A stretch of 64,000 nucleotides of DNA, taken from positions 67,423 through 131,422 of the forward strand of contig NZ_FQVC01000004.1 of NCBI RefSeq assembly GCF_900128975.1, written 5' to 3'. The notes under the pieces are model-generated. The model was not told the DNA's origin. It was given only the letters and a program-made list of their open reading frames with translations, and did no database searches. This document shows, piece by piece, positions 55,515-64,000 of this stretch. Numbering within the stretch: the first letter of the stretch is position 1; every line of letters starts with the position of its first letter. The DNA is from Devosia limi DSM 17137. Lineage in GTDB: Bacteria > Pseudomonadota > Alphaproteobacteria > Rhizobiales > Devosiaceae. A program made the position numbers and the translations under genes.

Positions 55515-57224
55515 TTAGAACAGGAAATATCGCTGCGCCATCGGCAGCACGGTGGCGGGTTCGCAGGTCAACAATTCACCATCGGCATGGACCTCATAGG
55601 TCTCCGGATTGACGTCGATCACCGGCGTTGCCGCATTGTGGATCATCGCCGCCTTGCCGATGCCGCTGCGGGTATTGCTGACCGCCAGCATCTGCTTGTC
55701 GACGCCCAGCTTGTTACGCAGGCCATCGTCATAGGCGGCCTGGGACACAAAGGTCACCGAGGAATTGGTGCGCAGCTTGCCGAAGGCGGCGAACATCGGG
55801 CGGTAATGCATGGGCTGGGGTGTCGGGATCGAGGCATTGGGATCGCCCATCGGGGCCGCAGCGATGGAGCCGCCGAGCAGCACCATTTCCGGTTTCACCC
55901 CAAAAAAGGCGGGGCTCCACATGACGAGGTCAGCGCGCTTGCCGACTTCGACGGAGCCGATATGGGCGCTCATGCCGTGGGCGATGGCCGGATTGATGGT
56001 GTATTTGGCGATGTAGCGCTTCACGCGCGCGTTGTCGTTGTCGCCGGTTTCCGCAGGCAGGCGCCCGCGCTGCTTTCTCATCTTGTCGGCGGTCTGCCAG
56101 GTGCGGATCAGCACCTCGCCGACGCGGCCCATGGCCTGGCTGTCCGACGAGATGATCGAGAGCGCGCCCATATCGTGCAGGATATCCTCGGCGGCGATGG
56201 TTTCCTTGCGGATGCGGCTTTCGGCGAAGGCTACGTCCTCGGGGATCGATGCGGACAGGTGGTGGCACACCATCAGCATGTCGAGATGCTCGGCGATGGT
56301 GTTGACCGTGTAGGGCCGCGTCGGATTGGTCGATGAGGGGATGACGTTGGGCAGGCCGGCGACCTTGAGAATGTCTGGGGCGTGACCGCCACCGGCGCCT
56401 TCGGTGTGGAAGGCGTGGATGGTGCGGCCCTTGAAGGCGGCGATGGTGTCCTCGACGAAGCCGCTTTCATTGAGCGTATCGGTGTGAATCATCACCTGCA
56501 CGTCGAAGGCATCGGCGACGCTGAGGCAATTGTCGATGGTGGCGGGAGTGGTGCCCCAATCCTCATGCAGCTTGAGGCAGGAGGCGCCGGCGAGGATCAT
56601 TTCCTCGAGCGGGGCCGGGCGCGAGGCATTGCCCTTGCCGGCCAGGGCCAGGTTCATCGGGAAGGCATCGAAGCTCTCGATCATGCGCTGGATATGCCAG
56701 GCGCCGGTGCAGGTGGTGGCCAGCGTGCCGTGAGCAGGCCCAGTGCCGCCGCCCAGCATGGTGGTAACGCCAGACATCAACGCCTCTTCGATCTGCTGGG
56801 GGCAGATAAAGTGGATATGGGCGTCCATCGCCCCGGCGGTGATGATGCGGCCCTCGCTGGCGATGATCTCGGTCGAGGGGCCGATGATGATGGTGACGCC
56901 GGGCTGGGTATCGGGATTGCCTGATTTGCCGATGGCGTGGATGCGCCCGTCCTTGAGGCCGATATCGGCCTTGTAGATGCCGGAGTGATCGATGATCAGC
57001 GCATTGGTGATGACGGTATCGACGGCGCCTTCGGCGCGGGTCCTTTGGCTCTGGCCCATGCCGTCGCGGATGACCTTGCCACCGCCGAACTTGACCTCCT
57101 CGCCATAGATGGTGAAGTCCTTCTCCACCTCGATGATCAGCTCGGTATCGGCCAGTCGAACGCGGTCACCCGTGGTGGGACCATACATATCGGCATAGGT
57201 GGCGCGCGAGATACGAGCAGGCAT
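55515..57224 (-). CDS. ureC: urease alpha subunit
   Basis: UreC is the catalytic nickel subunit that splits urea into ammonia and carbamate. The 569-residue protein has the Ni-binding HIH in [18 protein letters not shown], the carbamylated-lysine region [44 protein letters not shown] and the flap catalytic His in MVCHHL. Two hairpins and an unknown gene separate it from ureB, while most bacteria have ureB and ureC adjacent. The start has GGAG 6 bases upstream. Confidence 0.97.
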   Translation of the reverse strand: MPARISRATYADMYGPTTGDRVRLADTELIIEVEKDFTIYGEEVKFGGGKVIRDGMGQSQRTRAEGAVDTVITNALIIDHSGIYKADIGLKDGRIHAIGKSGNPDTQPGVTIIIGPSTEIIASEGRIITAGAMDAHIHFICPQQIEEALMSGVTTMLGGGTGPAHGTLATTCTGAWHIQRMIESFDAFPMNLALAGKGNASRPAPLEEMILAGASCLKLHEDWGTTPATIDNCLSVADAFDVQVMIHTDTLNESGFVEDTIAAFKGRTIHAFHTEGAGGGHAPDILKVAGLPNVIPSSTNPTRPYTVNTIAEHLDMLMVCHHLSASIPEDVAFAESRIRKETIAAEDILHDMGALSIISSDSQAMGRVGEVLIRTWQTADKMRKQRGRLPAETGDNDNARVKRYIAKYTINPAIAHGMSAHIGSVEVGKRADLVMWSPAFFGVKPEMVLLGGSIAAAPMGDPNASIPTPQPMHYRPMFAAFGKLRTNSSVTFVSQAAYDDGLRNKLGVDKQMLAVSNTRSGIGKAAMIHNAATPVIDVNPETYEVHADGELLTCEPATVLPMAQRYFLF

Positions 57225-57258
57225 GGGCGGCTCCGACTGGTGCTAGGGTGGCGATCCG

Positions 57259-57279
57259 GCGGGATGCATGGCATCCCGC
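57259..57279. other. 9-bp perfect hairpin upstream of ureC
   Basis: GCGGGATGC and GCATCCCGC are separated by three bases, 35 bp before the ureC start codon. The hairpin lacks a T-run. It may tune transcription or RNA stability between the unknown 131-residue gene and ureC. Confidence 0.4.
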
Positions 57280-57307
57280 AAGTCAGTTCGTGTCCGGTCC
57301 CTGCGCT

Positions 57308-57324
57308 GCCAGCGTCGCGCTGGC
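57308..57324. other. 7-bp perfect hairpin just after the unknown gene stop
   Basis: GCCAGCG-TCG-CGCTGGC lies 1 bp beyond the stop of the 131-residue gene on the minus strand. With the hairpin at 57259 it makes two stem-loops in a 101-bp gap. It has no T-run, so it is a weak terminator candidate. Confidence 0.35.
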
Positions 57325-57325
57325 T

Positions 57326-57721
57326 TCAGTTGACCGCAGGCTGGGGCTGGTCGCGATAGACGGCGATAGCAGTGTCGATCAGATGGTCCAGAAATCCGTC
57401 GAGGGTCTTCATGTCCGGATCAAAATGCTGGGTGCGGGCAACCAGCGAAACGGCGAGCGCCTGCACGGCATAGGCGTGTTTCACCCGGCCTTCGGCCAGG
57501 TGCTCATTGCCCTGGGTTTCGCAGGTCTTGAGCAACATGCGGTAGGTCTCGGCGCCCATGGCCGCCTTGGCGCCGGTCCAGGTGGTGCGCTTGAGATTGC
57601 CAGCGAGATCGGCGGCGAGGCTGCCGAGCAGGAACATCGCCTCCGGATCGTTGATGCCCTCTTCCTGCAGGTCCTTGAGCACCTGGTTGAAACGGTCCTT
57701 GAATTGAGATTGCGTGGTCAT
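57326..57721 (-). CDS. unknown helical protein between ureB and ureC
   Basis: This 131-residue protein looks all-helical and soluble (FKDRFNQVLKDLQEEGINDPEAMFLLGSLAADL, YRMLLKTCETQG, DGFLDHLIDTAIAVYRDQ), with no signal peptide and a single Cys. I do not recognise it. It splits the structural urease genes; ureB ends 61 bp upstream and ureC starts 101 bp downstream. It might be a urease assembly or regulatory factor, but only the location suggests this. Confidence 0.7.
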   Translation of the reverse strand: MTTQSQFKDRFNQVLKDLQEEGINDPEAMFLLGSLAADLAGNLKRTTWTGAKAAMGAETYRMLLKTCETQGNEHLAEGRVKHAYAVQALAVSLVARTQHFDPDMKTLDGFLDHLIDTAIAVYRDQPQPAVN

Positions 57722-57782
57722 GCGGCCAGTTCCCGATAATGCAAATCGGGGCTCTTAAAGCATGTCACGACGCAAGGCGCCA

Positions 57783-58088
57783 TCACAGCGGCCCCATGAT
57801 CTGCTGGCGGAAGCCATAGATGATGCGTTCGCCACCAATCGGCACCAGCCGGACTTCGCGCGCCTGGCCGGGCTCAAACCGGACCGCGGTACCGGCGGCA
57901 ATATCGAGCCGCATGCCGCGCGCCTGTTCGCGATCAAAGCGCAGACCGGCATTGGCTTCGTAGAAATGGTAGTGTGAGCCGACCTGGATTGGCCGGTCGC
58001 CGGTGTTGGCGACTTCGATGACCGTGACCTCAGCGCCAACATTGAGCTCGATGTCGCCGGCTCTGGGGAAGATTTGTCCGGGGATCAT
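57783..58088 (-). CDS. ureB: urease beta subunit
   Basis: UreB is the structural beta chain of urease. The 101-residue protein reads [41 protein letters not shown] and [21 protein letters not shown], all family hallmarks. The ATG at 58088 has GAGG 5 bases upstream and matches the usual MIPG start; the ATG at 58106 is less likely. Confidence 0.95.
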   Translation of the reverse strand: MIPGQIFPRAGDIELNVGAEVTVIEVANTGDRPIQVGSHYHFYEANAGLRFDREQARGMRLDIAAGTAVRFEPGQAREVRLVPIGGERIIYGFRQQIMGPL

Positions 58089-58095
58089 GGCGACC

Positions 58096-58191
58096 TCATT
58101 CAGCATTGATGGCGGTGCAACCCGCCGGATTGAGCACGCGCACCGTCAAGGGCTTGACGCAGCATTCGCAGGAGAGGCGCAGTTCGAGCAT
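58096..58191 (-). pseudogene. probable DUF1272 remnant between ureA and ureB
   Basis: A 31-codon frame (MLELRLSCECC followed by [20 protein letters not shown]) lies in the small gap between ureA and ureB. Its first eleven residues match the start of DUF1272 proteins (MLELRPxCECC), which are known neighbours of urease genes in Rhizobiales, but the rest is short and lacks the Cys-rich end. In another frame the next bases give DGARAQ, like the lost PDxARI segment. It appears to be a decayed gene; it may still be translated as a Cys-rich peptide. Confidence 0.5.
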
Positions 58192-58196
58192 GGCGA

Positions 58197-58499
58197 TTAC
58201 CGGATCGGCTGGTGCACGGTCACCAGCTTGGTGCCGTCGGGGAACGTGGCTTCGACCTGCACGTCATGGATCATCTCGGCAATACCATCCATGACCTGGC
58301 CGCGGTTGATGACATGGGCGCCGGCTTCCATCAGTTCGGCCACCGGGCGGCCATCCCTGGCGCCTTCGACGACGAAATCGGTGATCAGCGCGATGGCTTC
58401 GGGGTGGTTGAGCTTGACGCCGCGCTCCAGCCGCTTGCGGGCGACGACGGCAGCCATGGAGATCAGCAGTTTGTCTTTTTCACGCGGGGTCAGGTTCAT
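58197..58499 (-). CDS. ureA: urease gamma subunit
   Basis: UreA is the gamma chain of urease. The 100-residue protein reads [39 protein letters not shown] and ends with [15 protein letters not shown], as in all members. It starts 9 bp after ureD and is followed closely by the DUF1272-like remnant and ureB. Confidence 0.96.
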   Translation of the reverse strand: MNLTPREKDKLLISMAAVVARKRLERGVKLNHPEAIALITDFVVEGARDGRPVAELMEAGAHVINRGQVMDGIAEMIHDVQVEATFPDGTKLVTVHQPIR

Positions 58500-58508
58500 G
58501 GCGATTTC

Positions 58509-59336
58509 CTAGAGATGCCAGAGGCGCGGGAGATGCCCGGCGCCGGAGAGTTCGGCAAGTATTGGGACGATCATGCGGCGCAGTGCAAGCCCGCTATCGG
58601 CCAGTGCCCGCACCACCAGCCGTTCACCGATAACGCTGGCAGCAATGCGGCCATCGGCAGGAAGCAGGGCGCGCACACTATCCAGACGACGACCTGCGTC
58701 GGGATGGATATGCAGGATGGAGGCAAAGGCGCGGGCCCCGGCCAGCAGGGGCAGGCCGTCTCCTTCATCACCCGTGCCGGTCAGCAGCGTCGCCTCGGCA
58801 TGGATCAGCCTGCCATTGCGGCGCACCCGCCAAATGTCGCGGAGATAGGCGTCGCGCGCATCTTCGCCCATGGCGTCGCGCCCGAGCAGTACGGCCTCGA
58901 CGGCGGTGAGGGACGCGCCCTCGGCCAGGTCGATATCGATGCGCCGATCAAGTTTGCTGGCGGCAAACAGAATGGTCTCCTGCGGCAGCCAGTCGAGATG
59001 GCCGCCTGCACCGACGAAGAGTCGCGTTTCGACTTTGGCATTGGTACCAGTGGAGCGGTAGATCCGCTCGCAAGCCTGGGTCGTCAGCGCCATGGTGCCA
59101 CCCGCGGCGATGCTGCCCTGCCATTGCAGGTGGTCACCGCCGGTCAGGCCGCCGGCGGTATTGATCAGCACGGCTTCCAGGGCATGGCTGTGGGTATTGG
59201 GCAGCCGGATCTTGGCGCAGCCTTCCTGATAAAGCGTGTCGATAACGCTGGTTTCGCCCCGCAGCTTGACCGCAATGCGGCCGACACCGCGCGCGCGTTG
59301 CATAATGGGATCGGCGATCGGCAAGTGCTGGTTCAC
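58509..59336 (-). CDS. ureD: urease accessory protein UreD
   Basis: UreD binds apo-urease and forms a tunnel for nickel delivery. The 275-residue protein has GVGRIAVKLRGETSVIDTLYQEGCAKIRLP, AVLINTAGGLTGGDHLQW and LTTQACERIYRS, all typical. It starts immediately after urtE (1 bp gap) and leads the urease genes. Confidence 0.94.
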   Translation of the reverse strand: MNQHLPIADPIMQRARGVGRIAVKLRGETSVIDTLYQEGCAKIRLPNTHSHALEAVLINTAGGLTGGDHLQWQGSIAAGGTMALTTQACERIYRSTGTNAKVETRLFVGAGGHLDWLPQETILFAASKLDRRIDIDLAEGASLTAVEAVLLGRDAMGEDARDAYLRDIWRVRRNGRLIHAEATLLTGTGDEGDGLPLLAGARAFASILHIHPDAGRRLDSVRALLPADGRIAASVIGERLVVRALADSGLALRRMIVPILAELSGAGHLPRLWHL

Positions 59337-59337
59337 A

Positions 59338-60042
59338 TCATACCATCAGGTGGCGGCGGACGTCCGGCAGATCGAGATCGCTCGCTGGCCCGGCATGCTG
59401 GACCTCGCCGCGATCCATCACATAGATATCGTCGGCAATCTCGCGGCAAAAATCCAGGAATTGTTCGACCAGCAGGATGGTCATGCCCTTCTCGTCGCGC
59501 AGGAATTGCAGGGCCCGGCCAATGTCCTTGATGATCGAGGGCTGAATGCCCTCGGTGGGTTCGTCGAGCACCAGGACCTTGGGTCGGGTGACCAGCGCAC
59601 GGCCGATGGCCAATTGCTGTTGCTGGCCACCCGAGAGGTCACCGCCGCGCCGGCCCAGCATGGACTTCAGCACGGGGAATAGCTCGAAGATGTAGGCGGG
59701 GATGTTCCTGTCGGCGCGCTTGAGCCCGGCATAACCAGTTTCGAGATTTTCCCGAACCGTGAGTAGCGGGAAGATCTCGCGTCCCTGCGGCACGTAGCCA
59801 AGCCCCATGCGCGCGCGCTTGTAGGGCGGCGATTTCCGCAGCACTTCGCCATTGAGGATGATCTCGCCGGCGCTGATCTGGTTGACGCCGGTAATGGCGC
59901 GCAGCGTCGATGACTTGCCGACGCCATTGCGGCCCAGCACCGCGGTAATGCGATTGGGCTTGCACTCCAGCGACACCGATTTCAGCGCCTGCGCGGCGCC
60001 GTAATGCAGGTCGATGGCGTTGACCAAGAGGGCGGTGGTCAT
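59338..60042 (-). CDS. urtE: urea ABC transporter ATPase UrtE
   Basis: UrtE is one of two ATPases of the urea importer UrtABCDE. The 234-residue protein has Walker A LGRNGVGKSSTLRAITG, signature LSGGQQQQLAIGRALV and Walker B VLVLDEPTEGIQPSIIKDI, and the LivF-like end VMDRGEVQHAGPASDLD. The start at 60042 has AAGGAAG upstream; the frame stays open into the repeat at 60091. It follows urtD after a 169-bp gap that holds the repeat. Confidence 0.94.
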   Translation of the reverse strand: MTTALLVNAIDLHYGAAQALKSVSLECKPNRITAVLGRNGVGKSSTLRAITGVNQISAGEIILNGEVLRKSPPYKRARMGLGYVPQGREIFPLLTVRENLETGYAGLKRADRNIPAYIFELFPVLKSMLGRRGGDLSGGQQQQLAIGRALVTRPKVLVLDEPTEGIQPSIIKDIGRALQFLRDEKGMTILLVEQFLDFCREIADDIYVMDRGEVQHAGPASDLDLPDVRRHLMV

Positions 60043-60090
60043 GATGCTTCCTTCTGGCTGGCGCCGAGACATGCCAAGCCACCGGCCCGC

Positions 60091-60188
60091 ACCTCCCCCT
60101 CGACGGGGGAGGTTGGGAGGGGGTGCGAGAGCCCCGATGTCCGGGCCAATCCACCCCCATTCTTGATCCTTCCCCGCAAGGGCGAGGG
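60091..60188. repeat. degenerate G-rich inverted-pair repeat between urtD and urtE
   Basis: Arm CCTCCCCCTCGACGGGGGAGG and a G-rich tail (60091-60123) face a degraded inverted arm (60152-60188) with CCACCCCC and a CCTTCCCCGCAAGGG core. It is a diverged copy of the elements at 64-360 and 62186-62298 and lies inside the urt operon. Confidence 0.7.
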
Positions 60189-60211
60189 TGTCGACTGCAG
60201 CAAATGCGTAC

Positions 60212-60961
60212 TCATCTCCCCAGATACCTCTCGATGACAACTGGATTGGCGCTGACCTGATCGAGGCTGCCTTCGGCCAAAACCGAGCCTTCGGCGAGGC
60301 AGGTGACGCGCGAGCCGAGGTCGCGGACGAAGCTCATGTCGTGTTCGACCACGACCACCGAGCGCGTCTTGGCGATCTCCTTCAGCAGCTTGGCGGTTTC
60401 GACAGTTTCGCTATCGGTCATCCCGGCGACGGGTTCGTCGACCAGCAGTAGCTTGGGGTCCTGCGCCAGCAGCATGCCGATTTCGAGCCATTGTTTCTGG
60501 CCGTGGCTGAGATCGGCGGCGAGGTGATCCTTGCGGCCGAGCAGGCGCACGGTGTCGAGGATTTCAGTGATGCGGGCAGTGTCGGTGTCGCTCGCCGTAT
60601 AGAATAGCGTTGCGAAGATGCCGCGCGGCTTGCGCAGCGCCATTTCCAGATTGTCCCAGACGGTCTGGCTCTCGAACACCGTCGGCTTCTGGAACTTGCG
60701 ACCAATGCCGAGATTGGCGATAGCGGCTTCGTCCAGTCGGGTCAGGTCGGTGCGGCCATCGAAGAACACTTCGCCATCATCGGGACGGGTCTTGCCGGTG
60801 ATGATGTCCATCATCGTGGTCTTGCCGGCGCCATTGGGGCCGATAATGGCCAGCATTTCGGCGGGGTAGACGATGATCGACAGCTTGTTGAGGGCCTTGA
60901 AGCCATCAAAGGCCACCGAGACGCCGTCGAGATAGAGCATGGTGCCGGTTCGGTCGGTCAT
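60212..60961 (-). CDS. urtD: urea ABC transporter ATPase UrtD
   Basis: UrtD is the second ATPase of the urea importer. The 249-residue protein has Walker A GPNGAGKTTMMDIITG, the LivG-like FQKPTVFESQTVWDNLEMAL, signature LSHGQKQWLEIGMLL and Walker B LLLVDEPVAGMTDSE, followed by VVVEHDMSFVRDLGSRVTCLAEG. The LSHGQKQWLEIG motif is characteristic of UrtD. It starts 3 bp after urtC. Confidence 0.95.
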   Translation of the reverse strand: MTDRTGTMLYLDGVSVAFDGFKALNKLSIIVYPAEMLAIIGPNGAGKTTMMDIITGKTRPDDGEVFFDGRTDLTRLDEAAIANLGIGRKFQKPTVFESQTVWDNLEMALRKPRGIFATLFYTASDTDTARITEILDTVRLLGRKDHLAADLSHGQKQWLEIGMLLAQDPKLLLVDEPVAGMTDSETVETAKLLKEIAKTRSVVVVEHDMSFVRDLGSRVTCLAEGSVLAEGSLDQVSANPVVIERYLGR

Positions 60962-60964
60962 GGC

Positions 60965-62149
60965 CTACTCCGCGGGCTTGGGTTGGGGATCGGCCGATGA
61001 TTCGACTTCGGCCGGGCTGGGGGCCGCGGGCGCGCTGCGGTCATGCTGCTCGCGCCGCGTGGTCAGGCTGCGATATTGGCCGATCAGGCCGACAATGCCC
61101 TTGGGCAGGAACAGCGTGGTCACCACGAACAGCGCGCCGAGGGCGAACAGCCAGAATTCGGGGAAGGCGCCGGTGAAGTAGGACTTGCCGACATTGACCA
61201 GGATGGCGCCGATGATCGGGCCGATAATGGTGCCGCGGCCACCTACGGCGGTCCATATCACCACTTCGATGGAATTGGACGGCTCGAACTCACCGGGATT
61301 GATGATGCCGACCTGGGGCACATAGAGCGCTCCGGCAATGCCCGCGATGACAGCCGAGACGACGAAGGCGAAGAGTTTTACATATTCAACGCGGTAGCCG
61401 AGGAAGCGGGTGCGGCTTTCGGCGTCGCGCACGGCGATCATCACCTTGCCGAGCTTGGAATTGACCACCATCGAGCAGACGAGAATGGCCAGCGCCAGTG
61501 CAATGGCCGAGGCGGCAAACAGGGCGGCACGGGTGGTATCGGCCGAGATCGGCGCGCCGAGGATTTCCTTGAAATCGGTCAGGCCATTATTGCCGCCAAA
61601 GCCCATGTCATTGCGGAAGAAGGCCAGCAGCAGCGCATAGGTCATCGCCTGGGTGATGATGGAGAGATAGACGCCGGTGACGCGGCTGCGAAAGGCGAGG
61701 AAGCCGAAGACGAAGGCGAGCAGCGCCGGCACCAGCATCACCATCAGCATGGCGAACCAGAAATTGTCGAAGCCGTACCAGTACCAGGGCAGTTCCTTCC
61801 AGTTCAGGAACACCATGAAGTCGGGCAGGATCGGATTGGCATAGACGCCGCGATTGCCGATCTGGCGCATCAGATACATGCCCATGGCATAGCCGCCGAT
61901 GGCAAAGAACGCGCCGTGGCCAAGCGAGAGAATGCCGCAATAGCCCCACACCAGATCGAGCGCCAAGGCGAGCATGGCGAAGGTCAGGTATTTGCCGAAC
62001 AGCGGCACGGCATAATTGGGCAGGCGCAGCGGATGGCCGTTGGGCAGCAGCAGGTTTGAGGCGGGCACCAGGACCGCTACGGCGATCAGGATGGCGACGA
62101 GCCAGATGGCTTTTTTGTCGAGCGCGCGGAACAGGGCCTGGGTCAGCAT
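60965..62149 (-). CDS. urtC: urea ABC transporter permease UrtC
   Basis: UrtC is a membrane subunit of the urea importer. The 394-residue protein has about ten helices and LDLVWGYCGILSLGHGAFFAIGGYAMGMYLMRQIG, a LivM-type signature. A central periplasmic loop and a Pro/Ala-rich C-terminal tail (SAPAAPSPAEVESSADPQPKPAE in pieces) follow. The start at 62149 has GGAGG 7 bases upstream; the frame open to 62269 is repeat sequence. Confidence 0.94.
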   Translation of the reverse strand: MLTQALFRALDKKAIWLVAILIAVAVLVPASNLLLPNGHPLRLPNYAVPLFGKYLTFAMLALALDLVWGYCGILSLGHGAFFAIGGYAMGMYLMRQIGNRGVYANPILPDFMVFLNWKELPWYWYGFDNFWFAMLMVMLVPALLAFVFGFLAFRSRVTGVYLSIITQAMTYALLLAFFRNDMGFGGNNGLTDFKEILGAPISADTTRAALFAASAIALALAILVCSMVVNSKLGKVMIAVRDAESRTRFLGYRVEYVKLFAFVVSAVIAGIAGALYVPQVGIINPGEFEPSNSIEVVIWTAVGGRGTIIGPIIGAILVNVGKSYFTGAFPEFWLFALGALFVVTTLFLPKGIVGLIGQYRSLTTRREQHDRSAPAAPSPAEVESSADPQPKPAE

Positions 62150-62185
62150 GGTTGCACCTCCGTACCCCGGGGAGCCCCGATCTGT

Positions 62186-62298
62186 TCCCTCCCCCTTGAG
62201 GGGAGGGCTAGGGTGGGGGTGCTGCGGCGGCCGCGAACATCGAAGGGGTGGTGAGCGCAGCACCCCCACCCTTGATCCCTCCCCTCAAGGGGGAGGGA
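62186..62298. repeat. G-rich inverted-pair repeat between urtB and urtC
   Basis: The left arm (62186-62224) TCCCTCCCCCTTGAGGGGAG plus a G-rich tail and the right arm (62256-62298) are near-perfect reverse complements, and GCTGCG/CGCAGC extends the stem. G-runs at 62200-62219 and, on the minus strand, 62263-62284 fit the G-quadruplex pattern. It fills most of the 178-bp urtB-urtC gap. Confidence 0.85.
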
Positions 62299-62327
62299 GA
62301 CGACTGCCAATTCAGTTGCCACGGAAA

Positions 62328-63947
62328 TCATGCTTCCACCGACCTTCCCTTGAGTGCGAAGAGGCCGCGCGGCCGGCGCTGGATGAAGAGGATGATCAGC
62401 ACCAGGATGAGGATCTTGCCGAGCACGGCGCCGACATAGGGCTCGAGGAACTTGTTGGCGATGCCCAGCGTCAGGGCGCCGACAAAGGTGCCCCAGAGAT
62501 TGCCGACGCCACCAAAGACCACGACCATGAAGCTGTCGATGATGTAGCCCTGGCCCAGATTGGGCGAGACGTTGTCGATCTGGCTGAGGGCCACGCCGGC
62601 GAGGCCCGCAACGCCGGAACCGAGGCCGAAGGTCATCGCGTCAACAAAGGGGGTGCGGATGCCCATGGCCGAGGCCATGCGGCGGTTCTGGGTGACGGCG
62701 CGCATCTGCAGGCCCAGGGCGGTGCGCTTGAGCACCAGCAGCAGGGTGACGAACACCACCAGCGCGAAGATGACGATCCACAGCCGGCTCCAGGTGATGG
62801 AGAGGCCGCCGAGATCGAAGGAGCCGCTCATCCAGCTGGGATTGCCGACCAGGCGATTGGTGGGGCCGAAGATGGAGCGCACCGATTGCTGCAGGATCAG
62901 CGAAATGCCCCAGGTGGCGAGGAGGGTTTCCAGCGCCCGGCCATAGAGCCAGCGGATGATGCCGCGCTCGATGGCGATGCCGATCAGCGCGGTGATCAGG
63001 AAGGCCAGCGGCAGGGCGATGGCCAGGGAATAGTCGAACAGCTCGGGTGAGTAGCGCCGGATGGTCTCCTGCACCACGAAGGTGGTGTAGGCGCCGAGCA
63101 TGACCATTTCGCCGTGGGCCATGTTGATGACGCCCATGACGCCGAAGGTGATGGCCAGGCCGATTGCGGCGAGCAGTAGGACCGAGCCCAGCGAAATGCC
63201 GTACCAGACATTTTGCGCCGCATCCCAGACGGCGCGGTCGCGTGCCAGCCCGTCAATGCTGGCCTGGATAGCGGGCTTGAGTTCATCGGGGGCATTGGCG
63301 AGGGCGGCGGTGAGCAGGGTCAGGGCATCGCGGCCGCCAATGGCTGAAACGAGGGGCAGGGCGGCGGTCTTGTCTTCCAGCGTCGCGTCGGTCTTGAGAG
63401 TGAGGACGGCGCGGGCGGTTTGCATGACCTGCAGGATCGCCGGATCAGCTTCGGCCGATATGCCGCTATCGAGCAGTTCGAGATTGGCGGGATCGGCATC
63501 GCGCAGGATCGACTGGGCGGCGGAGCGGCGGGTGGCGGGATCGTCGCTGAGCAGGGTCAATTGCCCGATGGCGGTGCGGATGACGCGGCGCAGTCCGTTG
63601 TTCACCTTGACCTTTTCGAGGTCGGCCTTGGGCACTTCGCCCAGTTCGGCGGCGGTGACGGGGTCGATCCGTCCCAGCGTGGCGCCGGATCCGGTGATGA
63701 ACACTACCTTGGCATCGGTTTTGCCGACATAGAGGTCGCCGTCGGCCAGGGTTTGCAGCAGCGGCACGACCCGGAGATCCTCGGTGGCGACGAGGGCGGC
63801 AATGGCGGTTTCGCGGTCTTTGAAGCTGCCGGGGGCAAGGGCGTCGACGAGAGGGGACAGGGTGGTGTCCGCGGTCTGCGCATGGGCCGGAACCAGCAGC
63901 GCCCCGAGCAGTACAACCAGCGTTGCCAACAATCTAGAGAAGGTCAT
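62328..63947 (-). CDS. urtB: urea ABC transporter permease UrtB
   Basis: UrtB is the other membrane subunit of the urea importer. The 539-residue protein has a signal peptide (MTFSRLLATLVVLLGALLVPAHA), a periplasmic helical region of about 200 residues, and a LivH-like membrane domain with FGVMGVINMAHGEMVMLGAYTTFV and RALETLLATWGISLILQQS. The long N-terminal domain is usual for proteobacterial UrtB. The start is at 63947. urtA, the urea-binding protein gene, is expected beyond the right edge. Confidence 0.94.
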   Translation of the reverse strand: MTFSRLLATLVVLLGALLVPAHAQTADTTLSPLVDALAPGSFKDRETAIAALVATEDLRVVPLLQTLADGDLYVGKTDAKVVFITGSGATLGRIDPVTAAELGEVPKADLEKVKVNNGLRRVIRTAIGQLTLLSDDPATRRSAAQSILRDADPANLELLDSGISAEADPAILQVMQTARAVLTLKTDATLEDKTAALPLVSAIGGRDALTLLTAALANAPDELKPAIQASIDGLARDRAVWDAAQNVWYGISLGSVLLLAAIGLAITFGVMGVINMAHGEMVMLGAYTTFVVQETIRRYSPELFDYSLAIALPLAFLITALIGIAIERGIIRWLYGRALETLLATWGISLILQQSVRSIFGPTNRLVGNPSWMSGSFDLGGLSITWSRLWIVIFALVVFVTLLLVLKRTALGLQMRAVTQNRRMASAMGIRTPFVDAMTFGLGSGVAGLAGVALSQIDNVSPNLGQGYIIDSFMVVVFGGVGNLWGTFVGALTLGIANKFLEPYVGAVLGKILILVLIILFIQRRPRGLFALKGRSVEA

Positions 63948-63977
63948 GGCGGCCCCAATCAAAGCAGAAACTCCGTG

Positions 63978-64000
63978 TCATTCCGGCGCAGGCCGGAATC
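63978..64000. repeat. partial REP-like palindrome at the window edge
   Basis: The last bases read GTCATTCCGGCGCAGGCCGGAATC, the start of a CATTCCGGC/GCCGGAATG intergenic repeat. It shares the CATTCC/GGAATG core with 34836-34877 and is cut off by the window end, upstream of urtB. Confidence 0.6.

Overview
The window looks like chromosomal DNA of a GC-rich alphaproteobacterium of the order Hyphomicrobiales, most likely Devosia or a close relative. The reasons are the IalB-family protein, a TGA-N9-TCA (RirA-type) iron box, the HemP/HmuS haem locus, a urt-ure gene run, a PruR-DcpA-like pterin/c-di-GMP pair, and G-rich palindromic intergenic repeats. The genus is inferred from gene content only. 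There is no rRNA, CRISPR array, prophage or insertion sequence; one tRNA gene is present.

Layout: 1-382 intergenic repeats. 383-2602 (minus) DMT exporter, acetyltransferase, murQ. 2715-8991 (minus) a five-gene run: TonB-dependent receptor, SbmA/YddA-type ABC protein, divergent HemS-like protein, cytosolic ChaN-like protein, IalB. 9002-9404 shared iron-type regulatory region. 9405-12908 (plus) hemP-hmuS-exbB-exbD-tonB. 13012-17567 a thiol/sulfur block: ccdA and periplasmic thioredoxin (minus), then periplasmic rhodanese, TsuA-like thiosulfate importer, an exported NPCAA-repeat protein and a conserved unknown (plus). 17673-20149 PruR-like pterin-binding protein with a GGDEF-EAL enzyme. 20282-22630 copper ATPase behind a MerR/CueR-type promoter. 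22675-28610 (minus) a SsuABC/NrtABC-type importer interleaved with DUF1800 and DUF1501 genes, with a divergent LysR regulator. 29943-30018 tRNA with CAU anticodon. 30121-33927 (minus) sulfate importer cysPTWA. 34129-39170 LysE exporter, nucleoside hydrolase, AI-2E transporter, Kef-type antiporter. 39274-50522 glycogen cluster glgP-glgB-glgC-glgA-pgm-glgX. 50519-50992 acetyltransferase. 51265-63947 (minus) one colinear stretch urtB-urtC-urtD-urtE-ureD-ureA-ureB-ureC and ureE-ureF-ureG with several unrelated small genes in between; urtA is expected just past the right edge.

How the genes work together: the receptor plus TonB/ExbB/ExbD would bring haem or a related compound into the periplasm, and HmuS would handle it in the cytoplasm; a haem HmuTUV permease is not in the window. 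CysPTWA, TsuA, rhodanese, CcdA/thioredoxin and possibly the DUF1501/1800 importer point to heavy investment in sulfur acquisition. The urt importer feeds urea directly to urease. The glycogen genes form a complete synthesis and breakdown set.

The best candidates for undescribed biology are the receptor/YddA/HemS-like/ChaN/IalB cassette, the ABC importer carrying DUF1800-DUF1501, the NPCAA-repeat exported protein behind the thiosulfate importer, and the G-rich inverted-pair repeats with quadruplex-compatible arms.
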